A stretch of 64,000 bases of DNA from DASTPP01 sp035762175 (GTDB lineage Bacteria > Myxococcota_A > Polyangia > Polyangiales > Polyangiaceae). A program made the position numbers and the translations under genes. The stretch covers positions 1-64,000 of the forward strand of contig DASTPP010000058.1 in assembly GCA_035762175.1 (NCBI GenBank), in the 5' to 3' direction. Below the pieces are notes generated by a model that saw nothing but the letters and a program-made list of their open reading frames with translations, did not search any database and had not been told where the DNA came from. How positions within the stretch are numbered: the first letter of the stretch is position 1; the number at the start of each line of letters is the position of its first letter. Shown one piece after another: positions 18,975 through 27,674 of the stretch.

Positions 18975-20384
18975 ATGCAGGCTCATTCTTCGACCGAGGG
19001 CGCCGCCCTCGCCCCGGCGCGCGCGGCGCCCGGCCCCTCGGGGCTGCCCTTTTTCGGCCAGACCGCCGCGGCGTGGCGCGACCCCATCGGCCTCTTCTTG
19101 CGGTCGCAGGCGGCGCACGGCGACGTCGTGCGCCTGCGCTTCGGGCCCTTCGATTACTTCTTGGTGAACGACGTCGCGGCCATCAAGCGGGTGCTGGTCG
19201 ACAACGCGGCGAACTACGAGAAGAGCCGCAGCTACGCGGGGCTCAGGGTGCTGCTCGGCGAGGGGCTGCTGACGAGCGAGGGCGAGTTCTGGCGGCGGCA
19301 GCGGCGGCTCGCGCAGCCGGCGTTCCACCGCGAGCGGCTGGCGGCGCTGGCGGGCGCGATGGCGGCCGAGGTCGAGCGCATGCGGGGCCGCTGGGCGGGG
19401 CTCGGGCCGGGCGCGCCGGTCGACGTGCACGCCGAGATGATGCGGCTCACCTTCGCGATCGTGGGGCGCGCGCTGCTCTCGGCCGACCTCGACGGCGACG
19501 CGAGCGCGGTGGGCGAGGCGCTCGGGGTCTGCCTCGCGTGGGCGAACCGGTACGTCGAGTCGTTCGCGCCCGCGCCGCTCTGGGTGCCGACGCCCTCGAA
19601 CCTGCGCTTCCGCCGGGCGCGGCGCACGCTCGACGCGCTCGTCTACCGCGTCATCGCCGAGCGGCGCGGGCGGGGCGAGCCCGGCGACGACCTGCTGGGC
19701 ATGCTGATGGCGGCCTCGGTCGAGGGCGGCGCGATGAGCGACCGGCAGCTACGCGACGAGCTCTTGACGCTGGTGCTCGCGGGCCACGAGACGACGGCGA
19801 ACCTGCTCGCCTTCGCCTTCCACGCGCTCTCGTCGCACCCGCACTGGCGCGCCGAGCTCGAGGGCGAGGTCGACGCGGCGCTCGCGGGGCGCGCGCCCGG
19901 GTTCGACGACCTGCCGAGGTTGCGGCTGACGCGGGCGGCGCTCGACGAGACGCTGCGGCTCTACCCCCCCGTGTGGACGTTCGAGCGGCAAGCCAAGGCG
20001 CCCGACGTGCTCGGGGGCTTTCGGGTGCCGAAGGGCAGCCTCGTGGGCATCGCGCCCTACGTGCTGCACCGCCACCCCGCCCACTGGGCCGACCCCGAGG
20101 GCTTCGACCCGACGCGCTTTCTGCCCGAGCGCGCGGCCGCCCGCCACAAGTTCGCCTACCTGCCCTTCGGCGGCGGGCCGCGCACCTGCATCGGCAACGC
20201 CTTCGCCCTGACGGAGGCGACGATCGTGCTCGCCATGGTGCTGCAGCGCCACCGCCTCGAGCGCGATCCGGCGCGCCCGCTCCGGCTCGACCCGGCGGTG
20301 ACGATGCGGCCCGCGGGCGGCCTCTTCTGCCGCCTCTACGCCCGCGCTCAGGGCAGCTCGAAGGCGGCGACGACGGCGTCGTGA
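18975..20384 (+). CDS. Cytochrome P450 monooxygenase
   Basis: The 469-residue protein has every P450 hallmark. These are the I-helix oxygen-activation motif AGHETT (269-274), ExxR as ETLR (325-328), and the heme-binding loop FGGGPRTCIG with axial Cys405. It has no membrane anchor, so it should be a soluble class I type enzyme needing separate ferredoxin and reductase partners, none of which is nearby. The substrate cannot be read from sequence; the closest look is to bacterial fatty-acid or terpenoid hydroxylases. The divergent TetR gene and three shared operators suggest induction by its substrate or a related compound. Its 3' end overlaps the convergent gene by 37 bases. Confidence 0.95.
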   Translation: MQAHSSTEGAALAPARAAPGPSGLPFFGQTAAAWRDPIGLFLRSQAAHGDVVRLRFGPFDYFLVNDVAAIKRVLVDNAANYEKSRSYAGLRVLLGEGLLTSEGEFWRRQRRLAQPAFHRERLAALAGAMAAEVERMRGRWAGLGPGAPVDVHAEMMRLTFAIVGRALLSADLDGDASAVGEALGVCLAWANRYVESFAPAPLWVPTPSNLRFRRARRTLDALVYRVIAERRGRGEPGDDLLGMLMAASVEGGAMSDRQLRDELLTLVLAGHETTANLLAFAFHALSSHPHWRAELEGEVDAALAGRAPGFDDLPRLRLTRAALDETLRLYPPVWTFERQAKAPDVLGGFRVPKGSLVGIAPYVLHRHPAHWADPEGFDPTRFLPERAAARHKFAYLPFGGGPRTCIGNAFALTEATIVLAMVLQRHRLERDPARPLRLDPAVTMRPAGGLFCRLYARAQGSSKAATTAS

Positions 20385-21142
20385 TCGGACGCGCCTTCGG
20401 CGGGGGCGACGGCCGCCTCGACGAGGCGCGCGGCGAGCGGGGGCGAGGCGAAGACGTAGTCGGTGCGGTAGTCGATCGCGACCCCGCCGCGGTCGCGCCG
20501 CGCCGTGACCCACGCGGCGGGCGCCCCGCGGTGGTAGAGCGCGTCGACCCAGCCCTGCGCCTCGAGCTCGTCGATCACCTCGAAGCGCGGCGGGTGGCCG
20601 TACTTGTCGGTGCCGGCGGCGCGCACGCGCTCGGCCAGGTCGGCCGGGTACGGGTCGCGGCGCGAGAGCGAATTGAGGTCGCCGGCGAGCAGGTGCGGCG
20701 CGCGCGCGAACGCGGCCGGGTCGAGCCGCGAGCGCAGGTAGCGCGCCTCGACGAAGCGCGGCGACTCGCCGTGCGCGTCGAAGTGGGCGCCGAAGGCCAC
20801 GAGCCCCGAGGCGAGCCGCGCCTCGACCAGGCAGTGCCCGATGACGTTCGGGTCGTTGTGCGCGCGCCACGACGCGATCGGCACGCGCGAGAAGAGCGCG
20901 ACGTGAAAGCGCCGGCCGCTGCCGCGCGGGCGCGCGGGCCCGAGGACCGCATGCCGCTCGCCCTCCGGCAGCCCGAGCGCGGCGGCGACGCGGGCCATGC
21001 GCCCGTCGCCCGCGGCGTCCCAGCCGAGGCACTCTTGGAGCACGAGCAGGTCGGGCCGCGCCCGCGCGACGACCGAGAGCACGGCGTCGAAGCGGCCCTC
21101 GGCCCCGAGCAGGACGTTGAACGTCATGGCCACGAAGCGCAT
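20348..21142 (-). CDS. Endonuclease/exonuclease/phosphatase-fold protein
   Basis: From ATG 21142 (MRFVAMTFNVLLG) the 264-residue product shows the EEP-fold landmarks. TFNVLLG is the first strand with its Asn, LLVLQECLGW carries the metal-binding Glu, LLAGDLNSL the D-x-N motif, and GASDHDAVVA the C-terminal SDH motif. The family includes DNA repair nucleases, sphingomyelinases and inositol phosphatases. The substrate here is unknown. There is no signal peptide, so it is probably cytoplasmic. The frame continues upstream to 21841 antisense to marR, but that is a GC artefact. Confidence 0.9.
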   Translation of the reverse strand: MRFVAMTFNVLLGAEGRFDAVLSVVARARPDLLVLQECLGWDAAGDGRMARVAAALGLPEGERHAVLGPARPRGSGRRFHVALFSRVPIASWRAHNDPNVIGHCLVEARLASGLVAFGAHFDAHGESPRFVEARYLRSRLDPAAFARAPHLLAGDLNSLSRRDPYPADLAERVRAAGTDKYGHPPRFEVIDELEAQGWVDALYHRGAPAAWVTARRDRGGVAIDYRTDYVFASPPLAARLVEAAVAPAEGASDHDAVVAAFELP

Positions 21143-21313
21143 AGGCCGGTAGCCTAAAAGAGGGCCGGGCCCCGCGCCAGCCCGGCGCCGGGGGGCGACA
21201 GGGCGCGCCAAGCCCCGCCACCCGGGCCGGCCCGCCCCGCGCCGCCGGCCGGGGCCGCCGCGCCCTCGCGCCTTGCCGCGGGCGCGGCGGTCTCCCACCC
21301 TGCGCCCACGACC

Positions 21314-21799
21314 GTGACGCGCCCCGACCTCGACCTCGACGAGTTCTTGCCCTACCGCCTCTCGGTCGCCGCCAACGCGGTCAGCCGGGCGATCGCACTC
21401 TCGTACGAGCGGCCCTTCGGGCTGAAGGTGCACGAGTGGCGCCTCCTCGCCGTGCTCGCCGAGGGCGGCGAGCTGACGCAGCAGGCGATCGTGGGCCGCA
21501 CGCAGATGGACAAGGTGGCCGTCAGCCGCGCCGCGCGATCGCTCGAGCGGCGCCGGCTCGTGCGCCGCGCGCCGGACGCCGAGGACGGGCGGTCCTTGCG
21601 CCTCTCGCTCACCGCCGAGGGCCGGCGCGTGCACGCCCGCGTCGCCCCCGCCGCGCTCGCGATCGAGGCCGAGGTGCTCGGGGCGCTCGACGGGCGCGAG
21701 CTCGAGGCGCTCAAGGGCATGCTCCGCAAGCTCGAGCGGGCCGCGGCGCGCGCGCTCTCGTGCGCCGAGGGCCCGGCCGAGACGCCGGACGCGCGCTGA
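21314..21799 (+). CDS. MarR-family regulator, likely of homogentisate catabolism
   Basis: The 161-residue product starts at a GTG and has a winged-helix core: LKVHEWRLLAVLAEGGELTQ, QMDKVAVSRAARSLERRRLV as recognition helix, and the DAEDGRSLRLSLTAEG wing. It is typical of MarR-family regulators that sense aromatic acids. It lies 80 bases upstream of hmgA in the same direction, so it likely controls the hmgA-fahA pair by binding the imperfect palindrome in that gap. Homogentisate as the ligand is inference from position. Confidence 0.9.
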   Translation: MTRPDLDLDEFLPYRLSVAANAVSRAIALSYERPFGLKVHEWRLLAVLAEGGELTQQAIVGRTQMDKVAVSRAARSLERRRLVRRAPDAEDGRSLRLSLTAEGRRVHARVAPAALAIEAEVLGALDGRELEALKGMLRKLERAAARALSCAEGPAETPDAR

Positions 21800-21823
21800 C
21801 GCCCGGGGGGCCGGGCCGCCAGT

Positions 21824-21851
21824 TTGCCGATTTAGTTTCACATGTTACTAT
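21824..21851 (+). promoter_or_regulatory. Candidate hmgA promoter with overlapping MarR-type operator
   Basis: TTGCCG (21824-21829) and TACTAT (21846-21851) are spaced by 16 bases. The imperfect palindrome TAGTTTCACATGTTACTA (21833-21850) fills the spacer. The overlap suits a repressor, but symmetry is only partial. Confidence 0.4.
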
Positions 21852-21879
21852 CTCGCCATCTCCCGCGCGGAGGGCGGTC

Positions 21880-23196
21880 ATGGCGATGGCGGTCGAAGGG
21901 TACATGTCCGGGTTCGGCAACGAGTTCGCGACCGAGGCGGTCGCGGGCGCGTTGCCCGAGGGCCGCAACTCGCCGCAGCGCGTCGCCTACGGCCTGTACG
22001 CCGAGCAGTACTCGGGCACGGCCTTCACCGCGCCGCGCCGCGACAACCGCCGAAGCTGGCTCTATCGCATGCGGCCGAGCGCCGCGCACCGGCCCTTCCG
22101 GCCGCACCCGCAGGGCCTCGTGCGCGGCGGGCCCTTCGACGAGGCGCCGGCGCCGCCGAACCGGCTGCGCTGGGGGCCGCTGCCCCGCCCCGACCAGCCG
22201 ACCGACCTCGTCGGCGGGCTCGTCACCTTCGGCGGCAACGGCGGGCCCTCGTCCGGCACGGGCGCCGCGGTGCACCTTTACGCGGCCGACCGCTCGATGC
22301 GCGACACGGTCTTCTTCGACGCCGACGGCGAGCTGCTGTTCGTGCCCTGCGCGGGGCGGCTGCGGCTGGTCACCGAGATGGGCGTGCTCGGGCTCGCGCC
22401 GGGCGAGGCGGGGGTGGTGCCGCGGGGCCTGCGCTTTCGGGCCGAGCTGCCCGACGGCGAGGCGTCGGGCTACGTCTGCGAGAACTACGGCGCGCTCTTC
22501 CGGCTGCCCGAGCTCGGGCCGATCGGCTCGAACGGCCTGGCGAACGCGCGCGACTTTCTGACGCCGGTCGCGGCCTTCGAAGACGTCGACCGGCCGACGC
22601 GGGTGGTGCAAAAGTTTCAGGGGCGGCTCTGGGCGACCGAGCTCGACCACTCGCCGCTCGACGTCGTGGCCTGGCACGGCAACCTCGCGCCCTACAAATA
22701 CGACCTGCGGCGCTTCAACGCGATCGGCACCGTGAGCTTCGACCACCCCGACCCCTCGATCTTCACCGTGCTCACCTCGCCGAGCGACACGCCGGGCGTC
22801 GCGAACTGCGACTTCGTCCTCTTCCCCCCCCGTTGGATGGTGGCCGAAAACACCTTCCGCCCCCCCTGGTTTCACCGCAACGTGATGAGCGAATACATGG
22901 GCCTCGTTTCCGGCACCTACGACGCGAAAGAGGGGGGCGGCTTCGTGCCGGGCGGCGGCTCGCTGCACAACTGCATGAGCGGCCACGGCCCCGACCGGGT
23001 GGCCTACGAGCGCGCCGTCTCGGCCGAGCTCGCGCCCGAGAAGCTCGACGACACGCTCGCCTTCATGTTCGAGACGCGCCTGGCGCTGCTCCCGACGCGC
23101 TTCGCGCTCGAGACCGCGGCGCTCGACCGCGACTACGACGCCTGCTGGTCGGGCTTCGAGAAGGCGCGGCTGCCCGCGCCGCGGGGCGCCCGATGA
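21880..23196 (+). CDS. hmgA: Homogentisate 1,2-dioxygenase
   Basis: The 438-residue protein matches HmgA along its whole length, starting with EGYMSGFGNEFATEA, the family signature. The iron site is visible: WFHRNVMSEYMG gives His332 and Glu338, and SLHNCMSGHGPD contains the third ligand, probably the His of HGPD. It opens the ring of homogentisate to maleylacetoacetate in tyrosine and phenylalanine breakdown. The start at 21880 matches family N-termini; the longer frame upstream is a shadow of marR. The stop overlaps the fahA start as ATGA, so the two are coupled. Confidence 0.97.
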   Translation: MAMAVEGYMSGFGNEFATEAVAGALPEGRNSPQRVAYGLYAEQYSGTAFTAPRRDNRRSWLYRMRPSAAHRPFRPHPQGLVRGGPFDEAPAPPNRLRWGPLPRPDQPTDLVGGLVTFGGNGGPSSGTGAAVHLYAADRSMRDTVFFDADGELLFVPCAGRLRLVTEMGVLGLAPGEAGVVPRGLRFRAELPDGEASGYVCENYGALFRLPELGPIGSNGLANARDFLTPVAAFEDVDRPTRVVQKFQGRLWATELDHSPLDVVAWHGNLAPYKYDLRRFNAIGTVSFDHPDPSIFTVLTSPSDTPGVANCDFVLFPPRWMVAENTFRPPWFHRNVMSEYMGLVSGTYDAKEGGGFVPGGGSLHNCMSGHGPDRVAYERAVSAELAPEKLDDTLAFMFETRLALLPTRFALETAALDRDYDACWSGFEKARLPAPRGAR

Positions 23197-24206
23197 AGCT
23201 CGCGTCGCTCAAGTCGGGGCGCGACGGCCGCCTCGTCGTCGTCTCGGCCGACCTCGCGTCGTACGCCGACGCGTCCGCCGTCGCGCCCACGCTGCAGCGC
23301 GCGCTCGACGACTGGGGGCGGGCCGAGCCGGGGCTGCGCGCAATCGCCGCGGCGCTCGCGCGGGGCGAGGCCGAGGCGCGCCCCTTCGACGAGGCCGAGG
23401 CCGCGGCGCCGCTGCCGCGCGCCTACCAGTGGGCCGACGGCTCGGCCTACGTCAACCACGTCGCGCTCGTGCGCAAGGCGCGCCAGGCCGAGATGCCCGA
23501 GTCCTTTTGGACGGACCCGCTCATGTACCAGGGCGGCTCCGACGGCTTCCTCGCGCCGCGCGACCCGATTCCGCTCGCCGACGAGGCCTGGGGCTGCGAC
23601 CTCGAGGCCGAGGTGGCGGTCGTCACCGGCGACGTGCCCCAGGGCGCGACCCGCGACGAGGCGCTCGCGGCGGTGCGGCTCGTGGGCCTGGTCAACGACG
23701 TGTCGCTGCGCAACTTGATCCCCGGCGAGCTGGCCAAGGGCTTCGGGTTCTTCCAGTCGAAGCCGGCCTCGGCGCTCTCGCCCGTCTTCGTCACGCCCGA
23801 CGAGCTCGGGCCCGCCTGGCGGGGCGGCAAGCTGCACGGGCCCCTGCTCGTCACGCTCAACGGCGAGCCCTTCGGCCGGGCCGACGCCGGGGTCGACATG
23901 ACCTTCGACTTCGGCACCCTCGTCGCCCACGCCGCCAAGACGCGCGATCTCGGCGCCGGCTCCGTCATCGGCTCGGGCACGGTGTCGAACCGCGACGAAG
24001 GCGGCGGCCCGGGCAAGCCCATTCGCCAGGGCGGCCTCGGCTACTCGTGCATCGCCGAGGTGCGCGTCGTCGAGACGCTGCTCGAGGGCGCCCCGAAGAC
24101 GCCCTTTTTGCGCCGCGGCGACCGCGTGCGCATCGAGATGCTCGACGCCAACGGCCGCTCGATCTTCGGCGCGATCGACCAGATCGTGGCCGCGCCGCGC
24201 CGCTGA
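23193..24206 (+). CDS. fahA: Fumarylacetoacetase (FAA hydrolase family)
   Basis: The 337-residue protein carries the FAA-hydrolase core. WGCDLEAEVAVVTGDVP supplies metal-binding acids, followed by NDVSLRNLIPGELAKGFGF, a KPASALSPVFVTPDELG strand pair, and GSVIGSGTVSNRDEGG near the end. Its length and placement directly after hmgA identify it as the last enzyme of homogentisate breakdown, releasing fumarate and acetoacetate. The isomerase that normally works between the two (maiA) is not in this window, so it is encoded elsewhere, replaced, or bypassed with glutathione-independent chemistry. The stop region is duplicated downstream. Confidence 0.93.
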   Translation: MKLASLKSGRDGRLVVVSADLASYADASAVAPTLQRALDDWGRAEPGLRAIAAALARGEAEARPFDEAEAAAPLPRAYQWADGSAYVNHVALVRKARQAEMPESFWTDPLMYQGGSDGFLAPRDPIPLADEAWGCDLEAEVAVVTGDVPQGATRDEALAAVRLVGLVNDVSLRNLIPGELAKGFGFFQSKPASALSPVFVTPDELGPAWRGGKLHGPLLVTLNGEPFGRADAGVDMTFDFGTLVAHAAKTRDLGAGSVIGSGTVSNRDEGGGPGKPIRQGGLGYSCIAEVRVVETLLEGAPKTPFLRRGDRVRIEMLDANGRSIFGAIDQIVAAPRR

Positions 24207-24258
24207 GCGACTAGCCCGCCGGGACGCCGCCACGTCGCTGAGCGGCCAGCCCGCCGGG
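24201..24258. repeat. 23-bp direct repeat at the fahA end
   Basis: CGCTGAGCGACTAGCCCGCC... at 24201-24223 recurs at 24236-24258 with two mismatches and a 35-base period. The first copy includes the fahA stop codon. Confidence 0.7.
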
Positions 24259-24402
24259 GGGGCCGGCCCGGGCCCCCCCCTACCCCGCCGACGAGCCGGC
24301 GCCCCCCGGCGTTTCCCCCGCCGCCCAACGACAGGCGGGCGCCCCCGCGCGGCCGCCCAAGCCTGTAGACGCCGCCCGCCGCGGGCGCCATGCTCGCCGC
24401 CG

Positions 24403-24681
24403 ATGGGCGGTAAGAAGGCGGTGCGGGCCGTCGTGCGCGGGCGGGTGCAGGGCGTGTTCTTCCGCGCGGCGACGCAGCAGAAGGCGCGCGAGCTCGGCGT
24501 GGTCGGCTGGGTCGAGAACCTGCCCGACGGCGGCGTGGCGTTCCACGCCGAGGGCGAGGCGGGCGCGGTCGACGCGCTCGTCGCCTGGGCGCGCCGCGGG
24601 CCCCAGCTCGCCCGCGTCGACGCCCTCGAGCTCGAGGCCGCAGCGGCGGGCGAGTTCGGCGACTTCAGCGTGAGGCGTTGA
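24403..24681 (+). CDS. acyP: Acylphosphatase
   Basis: This 92-residue protein is a complete acylphosphatase, a small enzyme that hydrolyses acyl phosphates such as 1,3-bisphosphoglycerate. The catalytic loop is GRVQGVFFRAATQQKA with the essential Arg. GWVENLPDGGVAF holds the essential Asn, and the chain ends in FSVRR. Length and order match the family. It stands alone: the gaps on both sides are about 200 and 270 bases. Confidence 0.93.
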   Translation: MGGKKAVRAVVRGRVQGVFFRAATQQKARELGVVGWVENLPDGGVAFHAEGEAGAVDALVAWARRGPQLARVDALELEAAAAGEFGDFSVRR

Positions 24682-24808
24682 GGCCGGCCCGGCGCCCCCG
24701 CGCCGCCGGCTTGCTGCCCCCCGCCCTCTGCCCGCCGGCCGCCGCGTCAAGGGGTCGAGAATGCGTGGCAAAATGCTACGGTGCCTTCCCGACTTCACGG
24801 CGCGGGCA

Positions 24809-24829
24809 CGGTCGGCTTGACGCCGACCG
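24809..24829. terminator. Hairpin downstream of acylphosphatase
   Basis: CGGTCGGC, TTGAC, GCCGACCG form a perfect 8-bp stem with a 5-base loop, 128 bases after the acylphosphatase stop and 122 before the kinase start. No T run follows, so it could be a factor-dependent terminator or an operator for the kinase gene. Confidence 0.4.
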
Positions 24830-24950
24830 AACCTGAAGGCCTCTTCCGCCCCGTGTCCGAGCTCGACCTCAGCGCTCCATCACCGTCCGCCCTGACCCCG
24901 GGGCCCGCGGGCCTGCCCGCACCCGGGGCGCCGCGACGCGGGGGCGGGCG

Positions 24951-26129
24951 ATGAGCGAAGGGCCGATACGCTGCCTGCTGGTGAGCGAGCGCGGCGACGT
25001 GCTCGGCGCGCTCGAAGAGGCGGTGCGCGCGCCGGACGTCGAACCGCGCCGGGCGCGCTCGTGCCGCGAGGCGCTGGCGTCGGCCGAGGGCGCCGCGCTC
25101 GCCATCGTCGACGCGCGCGCCCCCGGCGCCGACGGCGCCGGCCTCGCCGAGCTCGCGCGGGGCGAGGGGCGCGCCCTGCCGATCGTCGTGCTGGGCGGGG
25201 GCGCCCACGACTCGGAGGGCGCGCGGCTCGCCTACGAGGCCGGCGCGGTCGACGTGCTGTTCGGCCCGCCCGACGCGCCGGCCCTGCGGCACAAGGCGCG
25301 CTTCTTCTTCGAGCTCGAGCGGCGGCGGCGGCGCGGGCTCGCCGCCGCCGCCGAGCGGGCGCGCGAGGCCGAGGCGGGGCGCGAGCGCGCCGAGGGCGAG
25401 CTGCGCGAGGCGCGCGACTGGCACGGGACCTTCGTCGCCATCGTCGGCCACGATCTGCGCAGCCCGCTGAACGCGATCCTCGTCGGCGCGCAGCTCGTCG
25501 GGCGCTCGCCCGACGAGAACGCGCGGCGGCTCGCGGGCCACATCGGCGCGAGCGGGCAGCGCCTGAGCGATCTGGTCGACGACCTCTGCGACGTCGCCCG
25601 GGCGCGCCAGGGGTTGGGCTTCGCCGTCGACGTCGAGGAGGCCGACCTCGCCGTGGTGGTCAGCACCGTCGTCGCCGAGCTGAAGGCGGCGCACCCCTCG
25701 CGCGCCCTCGTGCTCGAGTGCCGGGGCGAGCTCGCGGGCCGCTTCGACCGGGGCGCGATCGCCCGCGTCGCCTCGAACCTCATCGGCAACGCGCTGCGAC
25801 ACGGCTCGGACGAGGCGCCCGTCGACATCAGGCTCGAGGGGGGCGACGGGGCCCTCTCGCTCGAGGTCGAGAACGCGGGCGCGATCGCCCCCGAGCTCGT
25901 GCCCTACCTCTTCGACCCCTTCCGCGTCGCGCAAGAGACGACGCGCCAGGGCAGCCGCGGGCTGGGGCTGGGGCTCTACATCTCGCGCAAGCTCGTGCAG
26001 GCGCACGGCGGCGAGCTCCGCGTGCTCTCGTACCGGGGCCTCACCCGCGTCATCGCGCTCGTGCCGAAGTGCCCGCCGGCCGAGCCGGGCCCCCCCGCGG
26101 CCCGCGCGCGTTTCGGCCCACGAACGTAA
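24951..26129 (+). CDS. Sensor histidine kinase with N-terminal pseudo-receiver
   Basis: The 392-residue soluble protein begins with a receiver-like domain (about 1-118) that keeps a candidate phosphorylation Asp54 (AIVDARAPG). It lacks the usual paired acidic residues, and the conserved Lys before Pro is Gly (VLFGPPDAP). An Arg/Glu coiled coil leads to a standard kinase core: H-box VGHDLRSPLNAI with His167, N-box NLIGNALRHG, and G2 box GLGLGLYIS. No sensor or membrane region is present, so the input probably comes through the pseudo-receiver. No partner regulator lies next to it; the downstream gene is on the other strand. Confidence 0.9.
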   Translation: MSEGPIRCLLVSERGDVLGALEEAVRAPDVEPRRARSCREALASAEGAALAIVDARAPGADGAGLAELARGEGRALPIVVLGGGAHDSEGARLAYEAGAVDVLFGPPDAPALRHKARFFFELERRRRRGLAAAAERAREAEAGRERAEGELREARDWHGTFVAIVGHDLRSPLNAILVGAQLVGRSPDENARRLAGHIGASGQRLSDLVDDLCDVARARQGLGFAVDVEEADLAVVVSTVVAELKAAHPSRALVLECRGELAGRFDRGAIARVASNLIGNALRHGSDEAPVDIRLEGGDGALSLEVENAGAIAPELVPYLFDPFRVAQETTRQGSRGLGLGLYISRKLVQAHGGELRVLSYRGLTRVIALVPKCPPAEPGPPAARARFGPRT

Positions 26130-26180
26130 TCGGGGCGCGCCTGCGGCCGGCCCGCGGACGGCGTCGACCGGGTCGGCGCG

Positions 26181-26266
26181 GGCTCCGACTCTACGCGCGC
26201 CCGCGCTCAGGGCGCGGGGCGCAGGCTCCGACTCTACGCGCGCCCGCGCTCAGGGCGCGGGGCGCA
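26181..26266. repeat. 43-bp perfect tandem repeat over the lipoprotein gene end
   Basis: The unit beginning GGCTCCGACTCTACGCGCGC occupies 26181-26223 and 26224-26266 back to back and identical. The second copy holds the last codons and stop (TCA at 26250) of the lipoprotein gene, so the first is an untranslated copy just past its end. Confidence 0.95.
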
Positions 26267-26768
26267 GGCTCTCGAGGAGGGGCAGGCACCACTCGGCCGG
26301 CGGGGGCGGCTCGCCCCGCGCGCGGCACCGCACCGAGTACGCGCGGCCCCCGATCGTGAGGTCGCCCGCGAGCCCGGCGCCGGCCCCGCCGCCTTCGCCC
26401 CCGCCGCCGGCCGGGCCCGCGGGCCGGTAGCGCAAGAGCCCGCCGCCCCGCAGATCGCGCAGGCGCGAGCCCTCGCGCGGCCCCCCGCCCCCCGCCCCCG
26501 GCGGCGCGATCGCGATCGTGCGCGCCCCGCCCTCGAGCTCGATCACCGTGCCGCCCGGCCCGCCGCGCACGCCGGCGCCGGCGGGCACGCGCACGGCGAG
26601 GCCGAGGGCGGGCAGCAAGAGCTCGGCCTCGCCCCCGCCCCCGGCGCCGGCAGCGCCCTCGGACGACGCCCCCCGGCCGCAGGCGGCGGCGCCGAGGGCG
26701 AACGCCGCGAGAGCGCCGAGGCGCCTCGGCCCCGCCTGCCCTTTGCCCCGCGCCCGCGCCGCCTTCAT
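26250..26768 (-). CDS. Putative lipoprotein
   Basis: From ATG 26768 the 172-residue product has an Arg/Lys-rich n-region, a hydrophobic stretch and a lipobox (ALGAAAC). Export and lipid attachment are therefore likely. The mature part is Gly-rich with two blocks that look like beta strands (LLLPALGLAVRVPAG and TVIELEGGARTIAIAP) and two later Cys residues. I do not recognise the family. The frame extends upstream to 26843, but the signal sequence favours the internal start. It lies 117 bases downstream of the nucleotidyltransferase gene on the same strand. Confidence 0.65.
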   Translation of the reverse strand: MKAARARGKGQAGPRRLGALAAFALGAAACGRGASSEGAAGAGGGGEAELLLPALGLAVRVPAGAGVRGGPGGTVIELEGGARTIAIAPPGAGGGGPREGSRLRDLRGGGLLRYRPAGPAGGGGEGGGAGAGLAGDLTIGGRAYSVRCRARGEPPPPAEWCLPLLESLRPAP

Positions 26769-26885
26769 CGCGCTCCCTCCGCCGGCCCTCGCCCGGGCCG
26801 GGCCCGGCCGCTCCAGCGTACGCCACGCCGCCGCCGCGTTCACCCCGCGCCGCCGCGCGGGGGGCTCCGGCGCGCCCGGGCGCGC

Positions 26886-27674
26886 TCATTCGCCTTCGCC
26901 TTCGTACCAGTCGGGCGGGGGCAGGGGCGCGCCGGGCCCGTCGAGCAAGAGCCCGTCGAAGGGCCCGGGCGGGGGCGCGTCTTCGTCCTCCTCGAGGCGC
27001 TCGGAGAGGCCGGCGACGCTGCCGTCCTCGAGGTAGGCCTCCCACTCGGCGGGGTGCTCGCGCGCGAGGAGCGCCTCGAGCGCCGCGACGTCGAGCCGCT
27101 CGATGGGCTTGCCGTCGGTGCTGCTGCGGGGGCGCGCGAAGCGCTCGCGCCGCTCGTAGAGCGTGAGCTCGATCGAGAAGACGTCGGCGACATGCGCGTG
27201 GGTGTACTCGCGGGGCTTGCCGCCCTTGACGATGGACACGCGCTCGAGCTCGTAGACCCACCCGAGCGCGGCGAGGTGCGCCTCGAGCTCGCCCTCGTCG
27301 TCGGCGAAGACGTGCAGATCGATGTCGCTGCCGCGCCGCACGTGGCCCGTGCTCACCGAGCCGATGAGCCGCGGCTCGAAGGGCAAGAGCTCGCGCATCG
27401 CCTCGAGCGCCACGACGCGCATGGCGAAGAGGCGGCGCCCGCGGCGGTCGCCCTCGGCGAGCTCGGCGAGGTGCAAGAGCGCGTCGCGGATCTCGCCGTT
27501 CGAGGGCAAGTCTTGCGGCCGGAAGCGCAGCCGCCGCCCGCCGACGCGCCCGAGCACGCGCTTGGCCGCGATGCGCTTGGCCGTGAAGTACTGCTTCACC
27601 CCCTCCTCGTACATGACGCGCGCGGCCTCGACCGCGAGCGACGCCCGCAGGCCCCCCGATCGCTCGGCGCTCAC
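26886..27674 (-). CDS. Nucleotidyltransferase-fold protein
   Basis: Starting at a GTG that overlaps the upstream stop (GTGA), the 262-residue product carries the polymerase-beta nucleotidyltransferase signature GSVSTGHVRRGSDIDLHVF with its paired Asp residues. About 75 helical residues precede it, and a region with HVADVFSIELTLYERRERF, which may hold the third acidic residue, follows. The end is acidic and Pro-rich. Substrate and acceptor are unknown. The overlap with the sigma-region-4 protein and the HD protein upstream indicates a three-gene translationally coupled unit. Confidence 0.75.
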   Translation of the reverse strand: MSAERSGGLRASLAVEAARVMYEEGVKQYFTAKRIAAKRVLGRVGGRRLRFRPQDLPSNGEIRDALLHLAELAEGDRRGRRLFAMRVVALEAMRELLPFEPRLIGSVSTGHVRRGSDIDLHVFADDEGELEAHLAALGWVYELERVSIVKGGKPREYTHAHVADVFSIELTLYERRERFARPRSSTDGKPIERLDVAALEALLAREHPAEWEAYLEDGSVAGLSERLEEDEDAPPPGPFDGLLLDGPGAPLPPPDWYEGEGE

